This document shows, in pieces, positions 43,142 to 52,352 of a stretch of 64,000 bases of DNA. Each line of letters starts with the position of its first letter. Position 1 is the stretch's first letter. Below the pieces are notes generated by a model. That model searched no databases and was not told the DNA's origin. It saw only the letters and a program-made list of their open reading frames with translations. The DNA lies in contig NZ_CP108143.1 of assembly GCF_036206005.1 (NCBI RefSeq), positions 186,001 through 250,000 on the forward strand. The letters run 5' to 3'. The stretch is from Streptomyces sp. NBC_00178. Lineage in GTDB: Bacteria; Actinomycetota; Actinomycetes; Streptomycetales; Streptomycetaceae. The position numbers were made by a program, and so were the translations under genes.

Positions 43142-45124
43142 TCACGGGAACGGGTGCGGAGCGGGGTTGAGGCCGGCGGCCCCGAGGACGGCGCGCATGC
43201 GGGGCATGTGCCGGGCGCGCTGACGGGACCAGCCGAAGTCGATGGGGACGAGGCCGGGCACCAGGACCTTCACGGTGTGCAGCCCGACCGCGCGTTGCTC
43301 GGGCAGGGTCTGGTCGACGACGACGACGTCGTAGCCGGCGGCCGTGACCGCGCCGACCGCACGCAGCAGGTCCTCGCGCAGGTCCGTGGAGGCGGGGGCG
43401 CCGGCGGCGTCCGGCCACACCAGGTCGGCCACGGCGAGCGCGGGCCGCGGGGTCTCCTGGCGCAGCAGGAAGTCGGCGTGCCGCCCCATCTCCGGGACAC
43501 CGTAGGCGAGCGGGTGGTCGTGCAAGGTGGTGACGCGGTCGAAGTCGGCTGCCATGGCGCGCAGCCGGGACTCGTCGCGGCGGGTGCGGCCGACCAGGTT
43601 GACCGAGTCGGTCGCTATCTCGCAGAGCGCCGAGTCGAGCGCGGACTCCGGGTCGAGTCCCGCGCCGGCCCCGAAGCACATGCGGCCCACTCCCCCGTCG
43701 AACCGTTCGGCGACGGCGGTGACGACGGGGACCGGGAAGCTGATGCGGGTGTCGAAGAAGCGGGCCCGGTAGCCGTACATGGCGAGCCGGTCGACGGTGT
43801 GCCGGGTCGCGGGCCGGACGCTGGTCCCGGGGTCGATCTCCCGCAGCGGCACCTGCCCGTACCAGGCGAGCAGGAAGGCGTCGCGCTCCACGACCTCCAT
43901 CAGGCCGAAGTAGGCCGCCTCCTCGGTACTCCCGCCGGAGGCGCAGCCGTTGGAGCTCTCCTGGACGAAGCGGTTCTCCAGCCCGGGGGCGTGGTAATAG
44001 GCCAGGATCTCGGGGACCGGGCGCGGCTTGGCGTCGCGCAGGGACCAGCCCCACACCCAGGGGATCTCCCGGTCCGGCGTGAAGGGGCGCACCCGGGGGT
44101 TGGCGCGGTGGAACTCCTCGGAGTAGAGCCCGGTTTCGCGGGGGTCGACGGCGTCGGGGCCGAGGTCGTCGAGGGAGGCGGTGAGCCGGGTGGTCTTCGC
44201 CCGGGCGCGCATCCCGGCGTAGCGCTCCAGCCCTTCCAGGACGCCGATGCGCCGGCTGTGCGCGAAGGTGCCCGCGTGGCCGCCCCAGAAGGTCTCGCGC
44301 AGGTACTCCCCGGAGCGGGTGGAGAAGCAGCCGACGGTCGCGGACGTGGTGGTGGAGGCCACGTCGCAGATGACCGACGGGCCGAGCGCACCCCAGTACG
44401 GATTGGCGTAGGCGTCCAGGGGCAGCGGGTAGTCCTCGATCCGCCGCACCCGGAAGCTGCCGGGCCGGTACTTGGGCGCGGGCTCGGGGGCGTGGCCGGC
44501 GCCCTCGGCGGTGTCCGGCCGGGGCGCCCCGCAGTCGGGGCACTCCGGGTCGGGGACCAGCGGATGGCTGCGTACGGTCATGCCGTCCAGGTCCATCAGG
44601 TACACCCTGGGGTACGGCCCGGGGTCCGGTTCCGCACTCGCGAGCCCGGCGAGCAGCGCCGCCACAGCGGCCGCCGCGAAGGGCGTGGCATACGGCCACG
44701 CGCCCACCGACCGTGTGCCGGAGCGCAGTTCGAGTCCTTCGCGCAGCGGCACGGAGCGCACGCCCTGCCAACGGCGGGCCAGGCAGGTCCCGCAGCCGGC
44801 CGCCCGGGCGTCGCGGGGCCAGGGCCCGACCAGCACCTGCCGCCCGTACAGGTGGACGGGGACGGCGTCCCGCCTCGCCGGGCCGGCCTCCTGCGGCGCC
44901 GGTTCGGCCTTCCGTGACGCCAGGCCGGTCTTCCGCGGCGCCGGGCCGGCCGCCTGCTTCGCGCCGTACGCGTCGCGGACACCGAGCGGGATCACGGTCG
45001 CCGCCGGCCCGTTGGGGGCGACCTCGCCGAGGGCGCCGTTCAGAGCCGCGGCGAAGCGGCGCGCGGACCCTGCCCGCGCGGTGGTCCCGGGGGTCTCCGC
45101 CGGAGCGGAGGTGTCAGCCCGCAT
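43142..45124 (-). CDS. YcaO cyclodehydratase no. 2 with N-terminal zinc-ribbon region
   Basis: A 660-residue relative of the YcaO at 32711. The N-terminal zinc-type pairs are CGTC (111-114) and CPDC near 185. The YcaO domain has RRIGVLEGLERYAGM, VQESSNGCASGGSTEEAAY and GLMEVVERDAF; the end is again PHPFP. Both proteins look complete. An extra low-complexity Ala/Pro/Arg stretch (about 55-90) is unique to this copy. ATG 45124 overlaps the ThiF-like gene by 11 bp. The pair may divide labour between Cys and Ser/Thr or between core regions. Confidence 0.92.
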   Translation of the reverse strand: MRADTSAPAETPGTTARAGSARRFAAALNGALGEVAPNGPAATVIPLGVRDAYGAKQAAGPAPRKTGLASRKAEPAPQEAGPARRDAVPVHLYGRQVLVGPWPRDARAAGCGTCLARRWQGVRSVPLREGLELRSGTRSVGAWPYATPFAAAAVAALLAGLASAEPDPGPYPRVYLMDLDGMTVRSHPLVPDPECPDCGAPRPDTAEGAGHAPEPAPKYRPGSFRVRRIEDYPLPLDAYANPYWGALGPSVICDVASTTTSATVGCFSTRSGEYLRETFWGGHAGTFAHSRRIGVLEGLERYAGMRARAKTTRLTASLDDLGPDAVDPRETGLYSEEFHRANPRVRPFTPDREIPWVWGWSLRDAKPRPVPEILAYYHAPGLENRFVQESSNGCASGGSTEEAAYFGLMEVVERDAFLLAWYGQVPLREIDPGTSVRPATRHTVDRLAMYGYRARFFDTRISFPVPVVTAVAERFDGGVGRMCFGAGAGLDPESALDSALCEIATDSVNLVGRTRRDESRLRAMAADFDRVTTLHDHPLAYGVPEMGRHADFLLRQETPRPALAVADLVWPDAAGAPASTDLREDLLRAVGAVTAAGYDVVVVDQTLPEQRAVGLHTVKVLVPGLVPIDFGWSRQRARHMPRMRAVLGAAGLNPAPHPFP

Positions 45125-47357
45125 GGGTGACAGTCCGGGTGAGGAGGACGCGCACGGTGAAGATGCCGGCGGTGGGCAGGTCGGCCGCGTGCGTGGGGAC
45201 GACCAGGGCGTCGCGGCCGGCGGCACGCAGGCGGTCCAGGACGCGGGTCCACTCAGTGGCCGGTGCGGGCGGCGCCGGTTCGGAGCGGGTGACCGCGATG
45301 AGGGCCGCGTCCAGGTCGCGCAGCAGGGGGTCACCGGTGTCGGGCGCGGCTCCGGCCCCGCCCTCGGCGTCGGCCGCGTACTGCGCCTCGCCGAGGAGGT
45401 CCCGGACGGCGTCGACGACGGCGCCCGCACGGTCCAGCGCCGCGCCGACCGCCCACCGGGCGGGCCCCGCGGTACGGGCCAGCACGACGTGGGCGCCCGA
45501 GTGAAGGCTTTCGCCGAGGTCGAGCAGTTCCACGGCCGACCCCAGGTGGGCGGCGGAGCGGAGGAGGAACCTCGCCTCGGGGTCGTCACCGAGCGCCTCG
45601 TGCGGGATCACGGCCACTTCCCCCATCTGCCTCACGGCCCGGCACAGGGCGTCATGGGCGAGTGCGGAGAGCAGGCCGCAGCCGGCCGCCTCCGGCAGGT
45701 CGGCCCCGGCCCCGGCGCCGGCCCGGGTGGGTTCGAAGCGCCGGCCGGCGTTGTCGCGGCCGAAGGGCCGCACGGCCCCCGCGGGCACCCGCAGCTGCTC
45801 CTTGGTGACGAGCGAGGTGGCGGTGCTCCAGGCGGTGGGGGCCGCGAGGCCGGTGCCCGAGGCGATGGTGAGGGTTGCGGGGTCCACCGCGGGCACCGTG
45901 TCGTCCACGGCGGGCGTCGCCGGCACCACGTGCTCGGCGTAGACGGCCGCCGCGGCGTTCAGCGCGCGCAGCCGGGCCCCTGCGGTGTGGTGGACATCGA
46001 AGGCGGTGACGGTACGCAGGCCGTGCGGGCCCAGACCGAGGGTCACGGAACCGGCCTTCAGCGGGGTCTGCGTCAGCGGCTCGTCCGCGTACTGGGTGAA
46101 GATCCCGGCGTGCGGGTGGACCAGCGCGGACCGGCGCTCCAGTTCGGCCAGCGGGCCTTGGGCGGCGTCGTCGTCCGGTGCGGTGGCCACGGTCGGCAGG
46201 AAGGCCGGGCGCGCCGGGGCCGAGGACAGGTCGACCGGCTCCGGGGGGACGGGGACGGGGGCGCAGAACGGGCAGCGGGGGTGCGGCAGCAGGGGCTCGG
46301 AGGCCACGTCGAACGAGGCCATGTCCTGGATGAGCAGCTTGTTCCGGGTCTCGAGCGGAAGAGCCCCGGTGAGCAGGCGGAACACCTCGTAGCCCAGTAG
46401 GTTGCCGAGCATGGCCGCGAGCGGCCCCGCCGGCTGGGCACCCGACGTGCCGGTGCCCAGCGCGAGGCCGCTCCACAGGTCGGCGGCAGCCCCTTCGGGA
46501 CTTCCGGGGGCGCCGAGGCGCAGGGCCGCGCACGACCAGCACCCCGTCGAACCCGCGGTCATCACCGGGCCGACCACGGCACGGTGCCCGAACGTCCAGG
46601 CGGGCAGCAGCGTCCGGCCCTCGGGGACGCCTTCCCGCAGCAGGGCGAGCACGGTCGCGGGTACACCGGGTCCGGCGGCGGCCACCACGACGTCGTACCC
46701 CTCGTACGCCGCCCAGCCCGCCGGTCCGGCCGTGGTGTCCGGCAGGGCCGCCAGCTCCACGGGGCAGCCCTGGCCGGTGAGTTCGGCCGCTTCACGCAAG
46801 GCGGTCGCGAACGCGTCGGAGGCGACGCCTCCGGAGCCGTCGAGCAGCGCGGGGGCGACGGCCACACCGGCGCAGCCGTTGCGTATCAGGGACAGCACGC
46901 ACCAGCGGGCGACCGGGCCGTCGCCGAGGACCGCCACCCGGGTGGTGCGATAGCGCGCGAACCGGGCACCCGCGTCGTCGGCGTAGTGGTCGATGTAGGC
47001 GATCTGCTCGGCGAAGCGTGAGGTGACGGCGGGGGGGACGGCGGGAACGCCGGCCGGGTCCTCCACGGGCGGCGGGACCGGACGCGCGAAGCCACGCGCG
47101 TAGAGCGCCGTGACGAGTTCGCCCACCATCGCCTTCTGCCGCTCCCCGAAGCCCTGGCAGATCTCCTCCACGGTCCGGCTGCCGTCCAGGTGCGGCACGA
47201 GAAGTGTGGCGAACCGGTAACCGGACTTGGCGGTGAGCTGGAACCCGCCGTCCGCGTTGTGGAAGATCACCCCGCTGGGTGTCTCGGTGAACAGGACGTC
47301 GCGCCGGACTCGCGGCCGGGTCCCGGCGGTCTGTGCGTACGGCGTTGTGGTTGCCAT
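45114..47357 (-). CDS. ThiF-like cyclodehydratase partner with leader-binding RRE
   Basis: A 747-residue scaffold protein. Residues about 15-95 form a PqqD-like RiPP recognition element (GVIFHNADGGFQLTAKSGYR, RTVEEICQGFGERQ). Residues about 138-370 are an E1/ThiF-like domain with a Rossmann VLGDGPVARWC and a zinc tetrad made of CWSC (273-276) and CPFC (362-365). The C-terminal half resembles a YcaO-like fold without its ATP-site residues. It should bind the precursor leader and present the core to the YcaO enzymes. First gene of the modification operon; ATG 47357. Confidence 0.88.
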   Translation of the reverse strand: MATTTPYAQTAGTRPRVRRDVLFTETPSGVIFHNADGGFQLTAKSGYRFATLLVPHLDGSRTVEEICQGFGERQKAMVGELVTALYARGFARPVPPPVEDPAGVPAVPPAVTSRFAEQIAYIDHYADDAGARFARYRTTRVAVLGDGPVARWCVLSLIRNGCAGVAVAPALLDGSGGVASDAFATALREAAELTGQGCPVELAALPDTTAGPAGWAAYEGYDVVVAAAGPGVPATVLALLREGVPEGRTLLPAWTFGHRAVVGPVMTAGSTGCWSCAALRLGAPGSPEGAAADLWSGLALGTGTSGAQPAGPLAAMLGNLLGYEVFRLLTGALPLETRNKLLIQDMASFDVASEPLLPHPRCPFCAPVPVPPEPVDLSSAPARPAFLPTVATAPDDDAAQGPLAELERRSALVHPHAGIFTQYADEPLTQTPLKAGSVTLGLGPHGLRTVTAFDVHHTAGARLRALNAAAAVYAEHVVPATPAVDDTVPAVDPATLTIASGTGLAAPTAWSTATSLVTKEQLRVPAGAVRPFGRDNAGRRFEPTRAGAGAGADLPEAAGCGLLSALAHDALCRAVRQMGEVAVIPHEALGDDPEARFLLRSAAHLGSAVELLDLGESLHSGAHVVLARTAGPARWAVGAALDRAGAVVDAVRDLLGEAQYAADAEGGAGAAPDTGDPLLRDLDAALIAVTRSEPAPPAPATEWTRVLDRLRAAGRDALVVPTHAADLPTAGIFTVRVLLTRTVTHAG

Positions 47358-47410
47358 GCGTGCGTCACACCTCTTGTTCGGGGGCGGGGGGCGGCCCGGG
47401 GTCGGGACCT

Positions 47411-47508
47411 GTGCGGTTGTGGTGCTGAGCGCCGAGCGGTTGCCGAGTGCCGTGCGGTGGTGGTGGTGCCGAGTGCCTTGCGGTGCCGGCGCCGAATGCC
47501 GTGCGGTG
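47411..47508. repeat. Direct repeats upstream of the modification operon
   Basis: Three near-identical 19-bp direct repeats, TGCCGAGTGCCGTGCGGTG at 47441, the same with one change at 47467, and a two-change version at 47490. A single GTGCGGT also lies at 47411. They occupy the 269-bp promoter region of the operon starting at 47357, just downstream of the SARP gene. SARPs bind short direct repeats, so these are candidate binding sites, though the 26- and 23-bp spacing is not the usual 11 or 22. Confidence 0.7.
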
Positions 47509-47626
47509 TCGTGGTGACGCGTGCACGGACCCCGGTGCCCGCCGGTCCGGCGGTCGGGACTCGTGGTGAGCGAAGTGGCGCGTGGTGGGCGTCGGTCCGG
47601 CGGGGGCCGGATGGGGCGGGTCCGCG

Positions 47627-49525
47627 TCAGCGCAGCGCGGGGGTGCTGCCCACCGAGGGAATCTCCGCACGCCGGGGCGGGCGCATCAGGGCAGTCGGCG
47701 CGTCATTCGTGCCGGATGCCGTGGTGTGCCGGGCGTGCGCCCGGAGCAGGTCGTGCATCCAGAACGCCCCGGCCCGGTCCTCCTCCAGGAGGCCGGCGTC
47801 CAGAAGGCGCTCCATCACCTCCTCGGCCCTTTCCTCCGGCACACCGAGGACGTCGGCCGCGCCGATGGCGGTCAGCGGACCCGATGCTCCGGCCCCGAGT
47901 CGCAGGTGCGCCTCTGCCAACGCCGGGGGGAGCCGCTCCAGCGCCTCGTCCAGGGTCAGCGGAACCGACATGCGCGGGTCGTCCGCCAGGGTCAGCCGGG
48001 CGGGCAGATCACGGCGCAGCCAGTCCGCGCAGTCGGCCAGGGGCAGCCGGGGACGGGTGAGCAGGCGGGCGGCGGCGATGCGCAGGGCGAGCGGGTGGTG
48101 CCCGCACACGGAGGCCAGCAGGCGGGCGGCGGCGGGTTCGCTCCCCACCCGTTCACGCCCGAGAACGGCGGTGAGCAGGGCGAAGGACTCCCCCGGCTCG
48201 AGGGCGCCGAGCCGGTGCACGGTGCCACCGTGCGTGGCGACGAGGGCGGCGAGGCCCATCCGGCTGGTGATGATGGCGGCGCCCCCCGCGTTGGCGGTGA
48301 GCAACGCGCGTACCTGGTCGGGGTGGACGACGTCGTCCAGGATCAGCAAGGCCCGGCCGCGCCCGGTGACCGGGGCGGTGAGCGACCTCCGCAGATGCTC
48401 GGTGGCCTCACGCACGGGCTGAGGGGTGCCGTCGGGACGGGTGAGGGGGAGCAGGACACAGCCGCCGGGGTAGTGGGCGGCGACCGTGTGGGCGGCGTGC
48501 AGGGCGAGCGCGGTCTTGCCGATTCCGGGCGCACCGGAGAGAACGGCGAAGGTCGCACGCTCTGCGTCTTCCGGATGCGACGTCAACAGCTGTGCGAGTA
48601 GAGCGACTTCACGTTCACGCCCGGTGAAGCAGGGCACCGTGGGCAACGGGGCGAGCCCGGCACCGCCACCCCGCACGTCGGGGCGGACCGGCTCCACGGT
48701 GAGAGCCGCCGCGCCTGCCCCGGACGCGGCGCCGCCCCTCCGGAAGTCCGGTGCGAGCGAGTCGGGCGCACGGCCGGCGTCGATGCCGCCGAGTTCTTCC
48801 CCTCGCAGGATCGCGAGTTCGAGCCGCTGGAGGCCGGCCCGCGGACCGACGCCGAGTTCGTCCCGCAGGTACCCCTTGATCCGGCGGCACTCCGCCAGCG
48901 CCTCGCTCTGCCGGCCGGTGCGGTAGAGCGCCAGCATCAGCTGTTCGGCGAACCGCTCGTGGCCCGGGTATACGCGCGTAACCTCCCAAAGATCAACGAG
49001 TGTCTCGCGGCAACGACCATGATCCAGTTCGATGTCGCAGACCCGCTCCAGCACCCGCAGCCGCTCCTCCGCGAGCCGGGGCACCTCATCGCGGTGCAGC
49101 AGGTCGGACGGCACGTTGGCGAGCAGCGGGCCCCGCCACAGCGCGAGGGCCTGGCGCAGGGTGTAGAGCTCGGACTCGTCGCCGGAGGCGCCGGCCCGGT
49201 CGACGAGCTGCCGGAAATGCAGCAGGTCGAGGGTGTCGGCGTCCGCGCTCATGCGGTAACCGCCGGCCTCGGCCACGACCGCCTGGTCCTCGATGCCGTA
49301 CTTGGCGAAGATCCGACGGAGCCTGAGGACGCAGCTCTGCAGCGCGGCCTTGGCGGTGGCCGGCTGCTCCTCACCCCAGACGACTCCGCGCAGGTGCTCG
49401 GTGGAGACCACGGAGCCCGGGCGGATGAGCAGTGCCGCCAGCAGAGCGGTCGGCTTGGAGGGCGGCAGGACCACGACTTCCCGCCCGTCGGTGATGCTCA
49501 GTGGCCCGAGCAGTTGGAATCGCAC
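47627..49525 (-). CDS. SARP-family regulator with NB-ARC ATPase domain
   Basis: A 632-residue pathway regulator of the SARP/AfsR type. Residues 1-95 form an OmpR-like winged helix (RFQLLGPLSI, VVLPPSKPTALLAALLI); 98-245 is the bacterial transcriptional activation domain; 290-520 is NB-ARC with Walker A GAPGIGKTA (331-339) and Walker B LLILDDV. A winged-helix-like remainder follows, with no TPR tail, so it is shorter than AfsR. GTG 49525 has GGGGAGG eight bases upstream. It lies upstream of the azole-peptide operon and should activate it; goadsporin's cluster is also driven by a SARP-like protein. Confidence 0.92.
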   Translation of the reverse strand: MRFQLLGPLSITDGREVVVLPPSKPTALLAALLIRPGSVVSTEHLRGVVWGEEQPATAKAALQSCVLRLRRIFAKYGIEDQAVVAEAGGYRMSADADTLDLLHFRQLVDRAGASGDESELYTLRQALALWRGPLLANVPSDLLHRDEVPRLAEERLRVLERVCDIELDHGRCRETLVDLWEVTRVYPGHERFAEQLMLALYRTGRQSEALAECRRIKGYLRDELGVGPRAGLQRLELAILRGEELGGIDAGRAPDSLAPDFRRGGAASGAGAAALTVEPVRPDVRGGGAGLAPLPTVPCFTGREREVALLAQLLTSHPEDAERATFAVLSGAPGIGKTALALHAAHTVAAHYPGGCVLLPLTRPDGTPQPVREATEHLRRSLTAPVTGRGRALLILDDVVHPDQVRALLTANAGGAAIITSRMGLAALVATHGGTVHRLGALEPGESFALLTAVLGRERVGSEPAAARLLASVCGHHPLALRIAAARLLTRPRLPLADCADWLRRDLPARLTLADDPRMSVPLTLDEALERLPPALAEAHLRLGAGASGPLTAIGAADVLGVPEERAEEVMERLLDAGLLEEDRAGAFWMHDLLRAHARHTTASGTNDAPTALMRPPRRAEIPSVGSTPALR

Positions 49526-49592
49526 TCTCGACGCCTCCCCTTCGTACCTCGCCTCGGCCCCAACGGCCCGCACGGTGCCGTAGCCGCCCGGC

Positions 49593-49841
49593 CTACTGCC
49601 AGCCGAAGTCGTGTCGGCCCCGGCCGTGCACCGGCGGGCCGGGGGGAGCAGAGGGGCGGACATGGCCGGAGTCGCAGCCGGCCGGGGACTTCGCGGCGGC
49701 GGGAACGGAACCGGTGGACACGGCAGCGCCGGCAGGAGCCCCGGTCGCGGCCTGGGCCGGTACGGCGAGGGTGACGACGGCGATCCCGGCGAGGACGAGG
49801 GATCTGAGTCCCGGACAGGAAGCGCGGTGGAGGCGAGTCAT
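49593..49841 (-). CDS. Small secreted protein upstream of the SARP gene
   Basis: An 82-residue protein with a signal peptide LRSLVLAGIAVVTLAVPAQA (cleavage near residue 32) and a mature part of about 50 residues rich in Ala, Gly and Pro, ending HGRGRHDFGWQ. No domain is recognised. ATG 49841 has GGAAGG eight bases upstream. It is 67 bp upstream of the SARP start on the same strand and may be cotranscribed. Function unknown. Confidence 0.65.
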   Translation of the reverse strand: MTRLHRASCPGLRSLVLAGIAVVTLAVPAQAATGAPAGAAVSTGSVPAAAKSPAGCDSGHVRPSAPPGPPVHGRGRHDFGWQ

Positions 49842-50120
49842 ATGAGGAGCCTTCCGACTGTCTGTGGGAAACGGTCTGCAGCAGGGCGAGTTTTGTATGA
49901 AGCGATGCAACGGTGAAGGTCGGGCCCGTGGACCGATGAGGCCATGGCCCCTTCCGTCCAGCCCTCGTGAGACCGCCGCATTGGCGCGAAAGGCCCCCTG
50001 CCCGAAGCGGCGCGGCCGTGTCATGATCTCTGCCGAAGCATCATCGGAGAGTCGAAGACAATCCATCGTGACCTGCGCCGACGAACCACGAAGGCGCCTG
50101 TCTCCTGGCTAGGAGAGGCG

Positions 50121-51128
50121 ATGCTCGGCCCCTTGGGTCTGGATGCCACGGCGGAGGCCGTGTACCGCGCGCTGCTCTGCGATCCACACGCGACGGCCCC
50201 GGAACACTGCAAGCGTCTTGACCTGACGCCTGAACAGTTCGACAGCGTACTGAGCGAGTTGACGGATCTGTCGCTCGTCCGGCCGGCGACCGGGGAGGGC
50301 GCCCACCGCGTCCACGTGGTCAATCCGAAGCTCGCGCTCGAGACGCTGCTGGCCCGCCAGCGGGCCGAACTCGCCGCGCGCGAACAGCAGGTACGGGCGG
50401 GCGAGGCGGCGGTGGCCGACCTGCTCAGCAGGCTGCCCGCCTCGGACCCCGTCACGGGCGGGCCCCCGGTGGTGCACCTGGACGGCGTGGACCACGTACG
50501 GGACTACCTGGCCCGGCTGCACGAGGAGGTGGAGGAGGAGATCCGGACCTTCGCCACGGGCGGGGCGCAGACCGTGGAGAACATGACCGCCTCCCGCCCG
50601 CTCAACCAGCGGCTGCTCGGGCGCGGGGTGCGGATGCGCACGGTCTACCTGGACAGCATCCACAACCACGCCCCCACGGTGACCCATGTGACCTGGCTGG
50701 CCTCACTGGGCGCCGAGGTCCGTACCGCGCCGTCCCTCAGCACCCGCATGATCATCGCCGACCACCGTCTGGCGCTGGTGGCACTGGACGACCAGGACTC
50801 CTCGCTGGGGGCGCTGGTGGTGGGCGGGCGGGGCCTCATCGCCGCCCTGGAGGCACTGTTCGACAGTGTCTGGGAGCGCGCGGAACCGCTGGGCCGCGAG
50901 GAGAAGCAGGAGGAGGACGCGCTGACCCGCCAGCAGCAGGAGACGCTGCGGTTGCTCGCCCGGGGGTACACGGACGAGGCGATAGCCAAGCGGCTGGGAG
51001 TCTCCCCGCGCACCGCCCGCCGCATCGCCACGGGCCTGCTCGGGCACCTGGAAGCCCGCAGTCGCTTCCAGGCGGGGGTGCACGCGGCGCAGCAGGGCTA
51101 CCTGCGCACGGCCGGGCCGAAGCCGTAG
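50121..51128 (+). CDS. LuxR-type HTH regulator with TrmB-like N-terminus
   Basis: A 335-residue regulator. The N-terminal part (10-65) is a winged-helix-like region (AEAVYRALLCDPHATAPEH) as in TrmB-type proteins. A coiled helix follows (residues 75-100, LARQRAELAAREQQVRAGEA). The middle domain (about 120-250) resembles the phospholipase-D-like sensor region of such proteins, and the C-terminal LuxR HTH (about 268-325) has LTRQQQETLRLLARGYTDEAIAKRLGVS in pieces of the usual pattern. Proteins of this build are common beside lanthipeptide and thiopeptide clusters. ATG 50121 has AGGAG five bases upstream. It is divergent from the small secreted gene. Confidence 0.88.
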   Translation: MLGPLGLDATAEAVYRALLCDPHATAPEHCKRLDLTPEQFDSVLSELTDLSLVRPATGEGAHRVHVVNPKLALETLLARQRAELAAREQQVRAGEAAVADLLSRLPASDPVTGGPPVVHLDGVDHVRDYLARLHEEVEEEIRTFATGGAQTVENMTASRPLNQRLLGRGVRMRTVYLDSIHNHAPTVTHVTWLASLGAEVRTAPSLSTRMIIADHRLALVALDDQDSSLGALVVGGRGLIAALEALFDSVWERAEPLGREEKQEEDALTRQQQETLRLLARGYTDEAIAKRLGVSPRTARRIATGLLGHLEARSRFQAGVHAAQQGYLRTAGPKP

Positions 51129-51235
51129 GCCGGCCGCGCCCCGGCGCTGCCCGCCCGGCGCCGGAACAGGGCCCGGCGCGGAACAGGGGCCCGCGCGCTC
51201 CGGCCCGCGCCGCCCGTCCTGCCGGGCCCGCGGCC

Positions 51236-51265
51236 CGGCGACGTGTGCCCCGGCGACGTGTGCCC
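51236..51265. repeat. Two exact 15-bp direct repeats CGGCGACGTGTGCCC
   Basis: Two head-to-tail copies in the 154-bp convergent gap between the LuxR-type gene and the BI-1-like gene. The whole gap is made of GGCCCG/CGGGCC-type mirror stretches that can fold as terminators for both genes. Confidence 0.85.
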
Positions 51266-51282
51266 CGGCGGCAAGCCGCTGG

Positions 51283-52185
51283 TCAGAAGACGTCCTCCTC
51301 CCGCACCAGGGTGAGCAGGTTGAGCAGTTCCACGTAGAGCCACACCAGGGTGAGGGTGAGCCCGAAGGCGGCGAGCCAGGAGTCCTCACGGGGAGCGCCG
51401 TGCCGGACCTCGTCCTCGACCTGCTTGAAGTGCAGGGCCAGGAACGCTGCCGCCAGTACGACGCCGAGGAGGCCGAAGGCGATGCCGGGACCGCCGCTGC
51501 GGAAGCCGAGTCCGTCGTGGCCTCCGAAGGCGGAGAACAGAAGGTTCGCCAGGGTGAGCAGCGCGTAGCCGAGGCCCGCGGCGGCCACGAAGCCGTAGAA
51601 GCGGCGGGTGACGCGGATCCAGCCCAGCCGGTACGCGATCAGCACTCCGGCGAAGACCGCCATCGTGCCCAGGACGGCCTGGATGACCGTGCCGGGGGCG
51701 ATGTAGGTGGAGACCGTGGCGGAGACGACTCCGAGGAACACGCCCTCGAGCGCCGCGTACGCAAGGATCAGAGCCGGGCTCGGCCGGCGCTTGAACGCCT
51801 GCACCATGGACAGCGTGAAGGCGGCCAGGGCGGCGGCGCCGGCGATTCCGTACGACGTACCGATCCGCATCGGATCCACCGGCAGCAGGACCCAGGACAG
51901 GACCGCCGCGAGGACGACCGTCCCAAGCGTCATGGCCGTACGGACGATCACGTCGTCCATCGTCATGATCCCGTCGGCACCTCGCGCGGAGGGGGCGGAT
52001 CCGGGGCCGTAGGCGGCTCCGGCGTCCTTGCGCAGGTCGATCGTGGCCAGCGACGGCGTCACCACACCCCTCCCGCCCGCCACGGCGGTGGGGCGCGCCG
52101 CTCCGCCGGAGGTGTCGCCCCGGGTCATCCACTGTCGGAGGAGCGGATTACTGCTCTTCAGTGATCGTGTGCCTGTGTCCACCAT
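51283..52185 (-). CDS. Bax inhibitor-1/YccA-family membrane protein
   Basis: A 300-residue protein. Residues 1-75 are a soluble, Gly/Ser/Pro-rich tail; seven hydrophobic helices follow, beginning DDVIVRTAMTLGTVVLAAVLS. The family pattern is seen in YAALEGVFLGVVSATVS and the last helix WLYVELLNLLTLVRE. BI-1-like proteins are calcium-leak or proton-sensing channels linked to stress survival. ATG 52185 has AGAAGG seven bases upstream. Its upstream region carries a GTCACC-N9-GGTGAC palindrome shared with the CGNR and Ohr genes. Confidence 0.92.
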   Translation of the reverse strand: MVDTGTRSLKSSNPLLRQWMTRGDTSGGAARPTAVAGGRGVVTPSLATIDLRKDAGAAYGPGSAPSARGADGIMTMDDVIVRTAMTLGTVVLAAVLSWVLLPVDPMRIGTSYGIAGAAALAAFTLSMVQAFKRRPSPALILAYAALEGVFLGVVSATVSTYIAPGTVIQAVLGTMAVFAGVLIAYRLGWIRVTRRFYGFVAAAGLGYALLTLANLLFSAFGGHDGLGFRSGGPGIAFGLLGVVLAAAFLALHFKQVEDEVRHGAPREDSWLAAFGLTLTLVWLYVELLNLLTLVREEDVF

Positions 52186-52225
52186 CCGACTGCCTTCTCT
52201 GCTTGTCCGTCCGCGGTCGCGCCAT
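52148..52225 (-). other. Possible 25-codon upstream ORF overlapping the BI-1-like start
   Basis: ATG 52225 has AGGAG six bases upstream and opens a 25-codon frame (starts MARPRTDKQRR) that ends inside the BI-1-like gene in another frame. The peptide is basic and has no family resemblance. It may be a regulatory upstream ORF or chance. Confidence 0.3.
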
Positions 52226-52255
52226 GCGTCGCTCCTGTACAGTCACACGCAGAAC

Positions 52256-52276
52256 GTCACCCGTCAAGGCGGTGAC
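52256..52276. promoter_or_regulatory. GTCACC-N9-GGTGAC operator, BI-1-like promoter
   Basis: Palindromic hexamers with a nine-base spacer. On the minus strand the spacer contains TTGACG (52262-52267), a likely -35 box for the BI-1-like gene, followed 17 bases later by GACTGT (52239-52244). The Ohr promoter has the same arrangement, with the -35 box inside the spacer. Binding would block polymerase. Confidence 0.75.
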
Positions 52277-52352
52277 GCAGGAGGTGTTCCTTGAGGCCGG
52301 GAATCAGGCGACAGCCGCCCCGCACGAGGGCACGGGCCCTGCGGGCGACTTC

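Noticed and set aside
32457..47357. A macrocyclic thiopeptide cluster
   Set aside because: The leader style and enzymes fit thiopeptides, but only one SpaB_C protein is present, and no 23S rRNA methyltransferase or other thiopeptide resistance gene is seen. A linear azole peptide is more economical.
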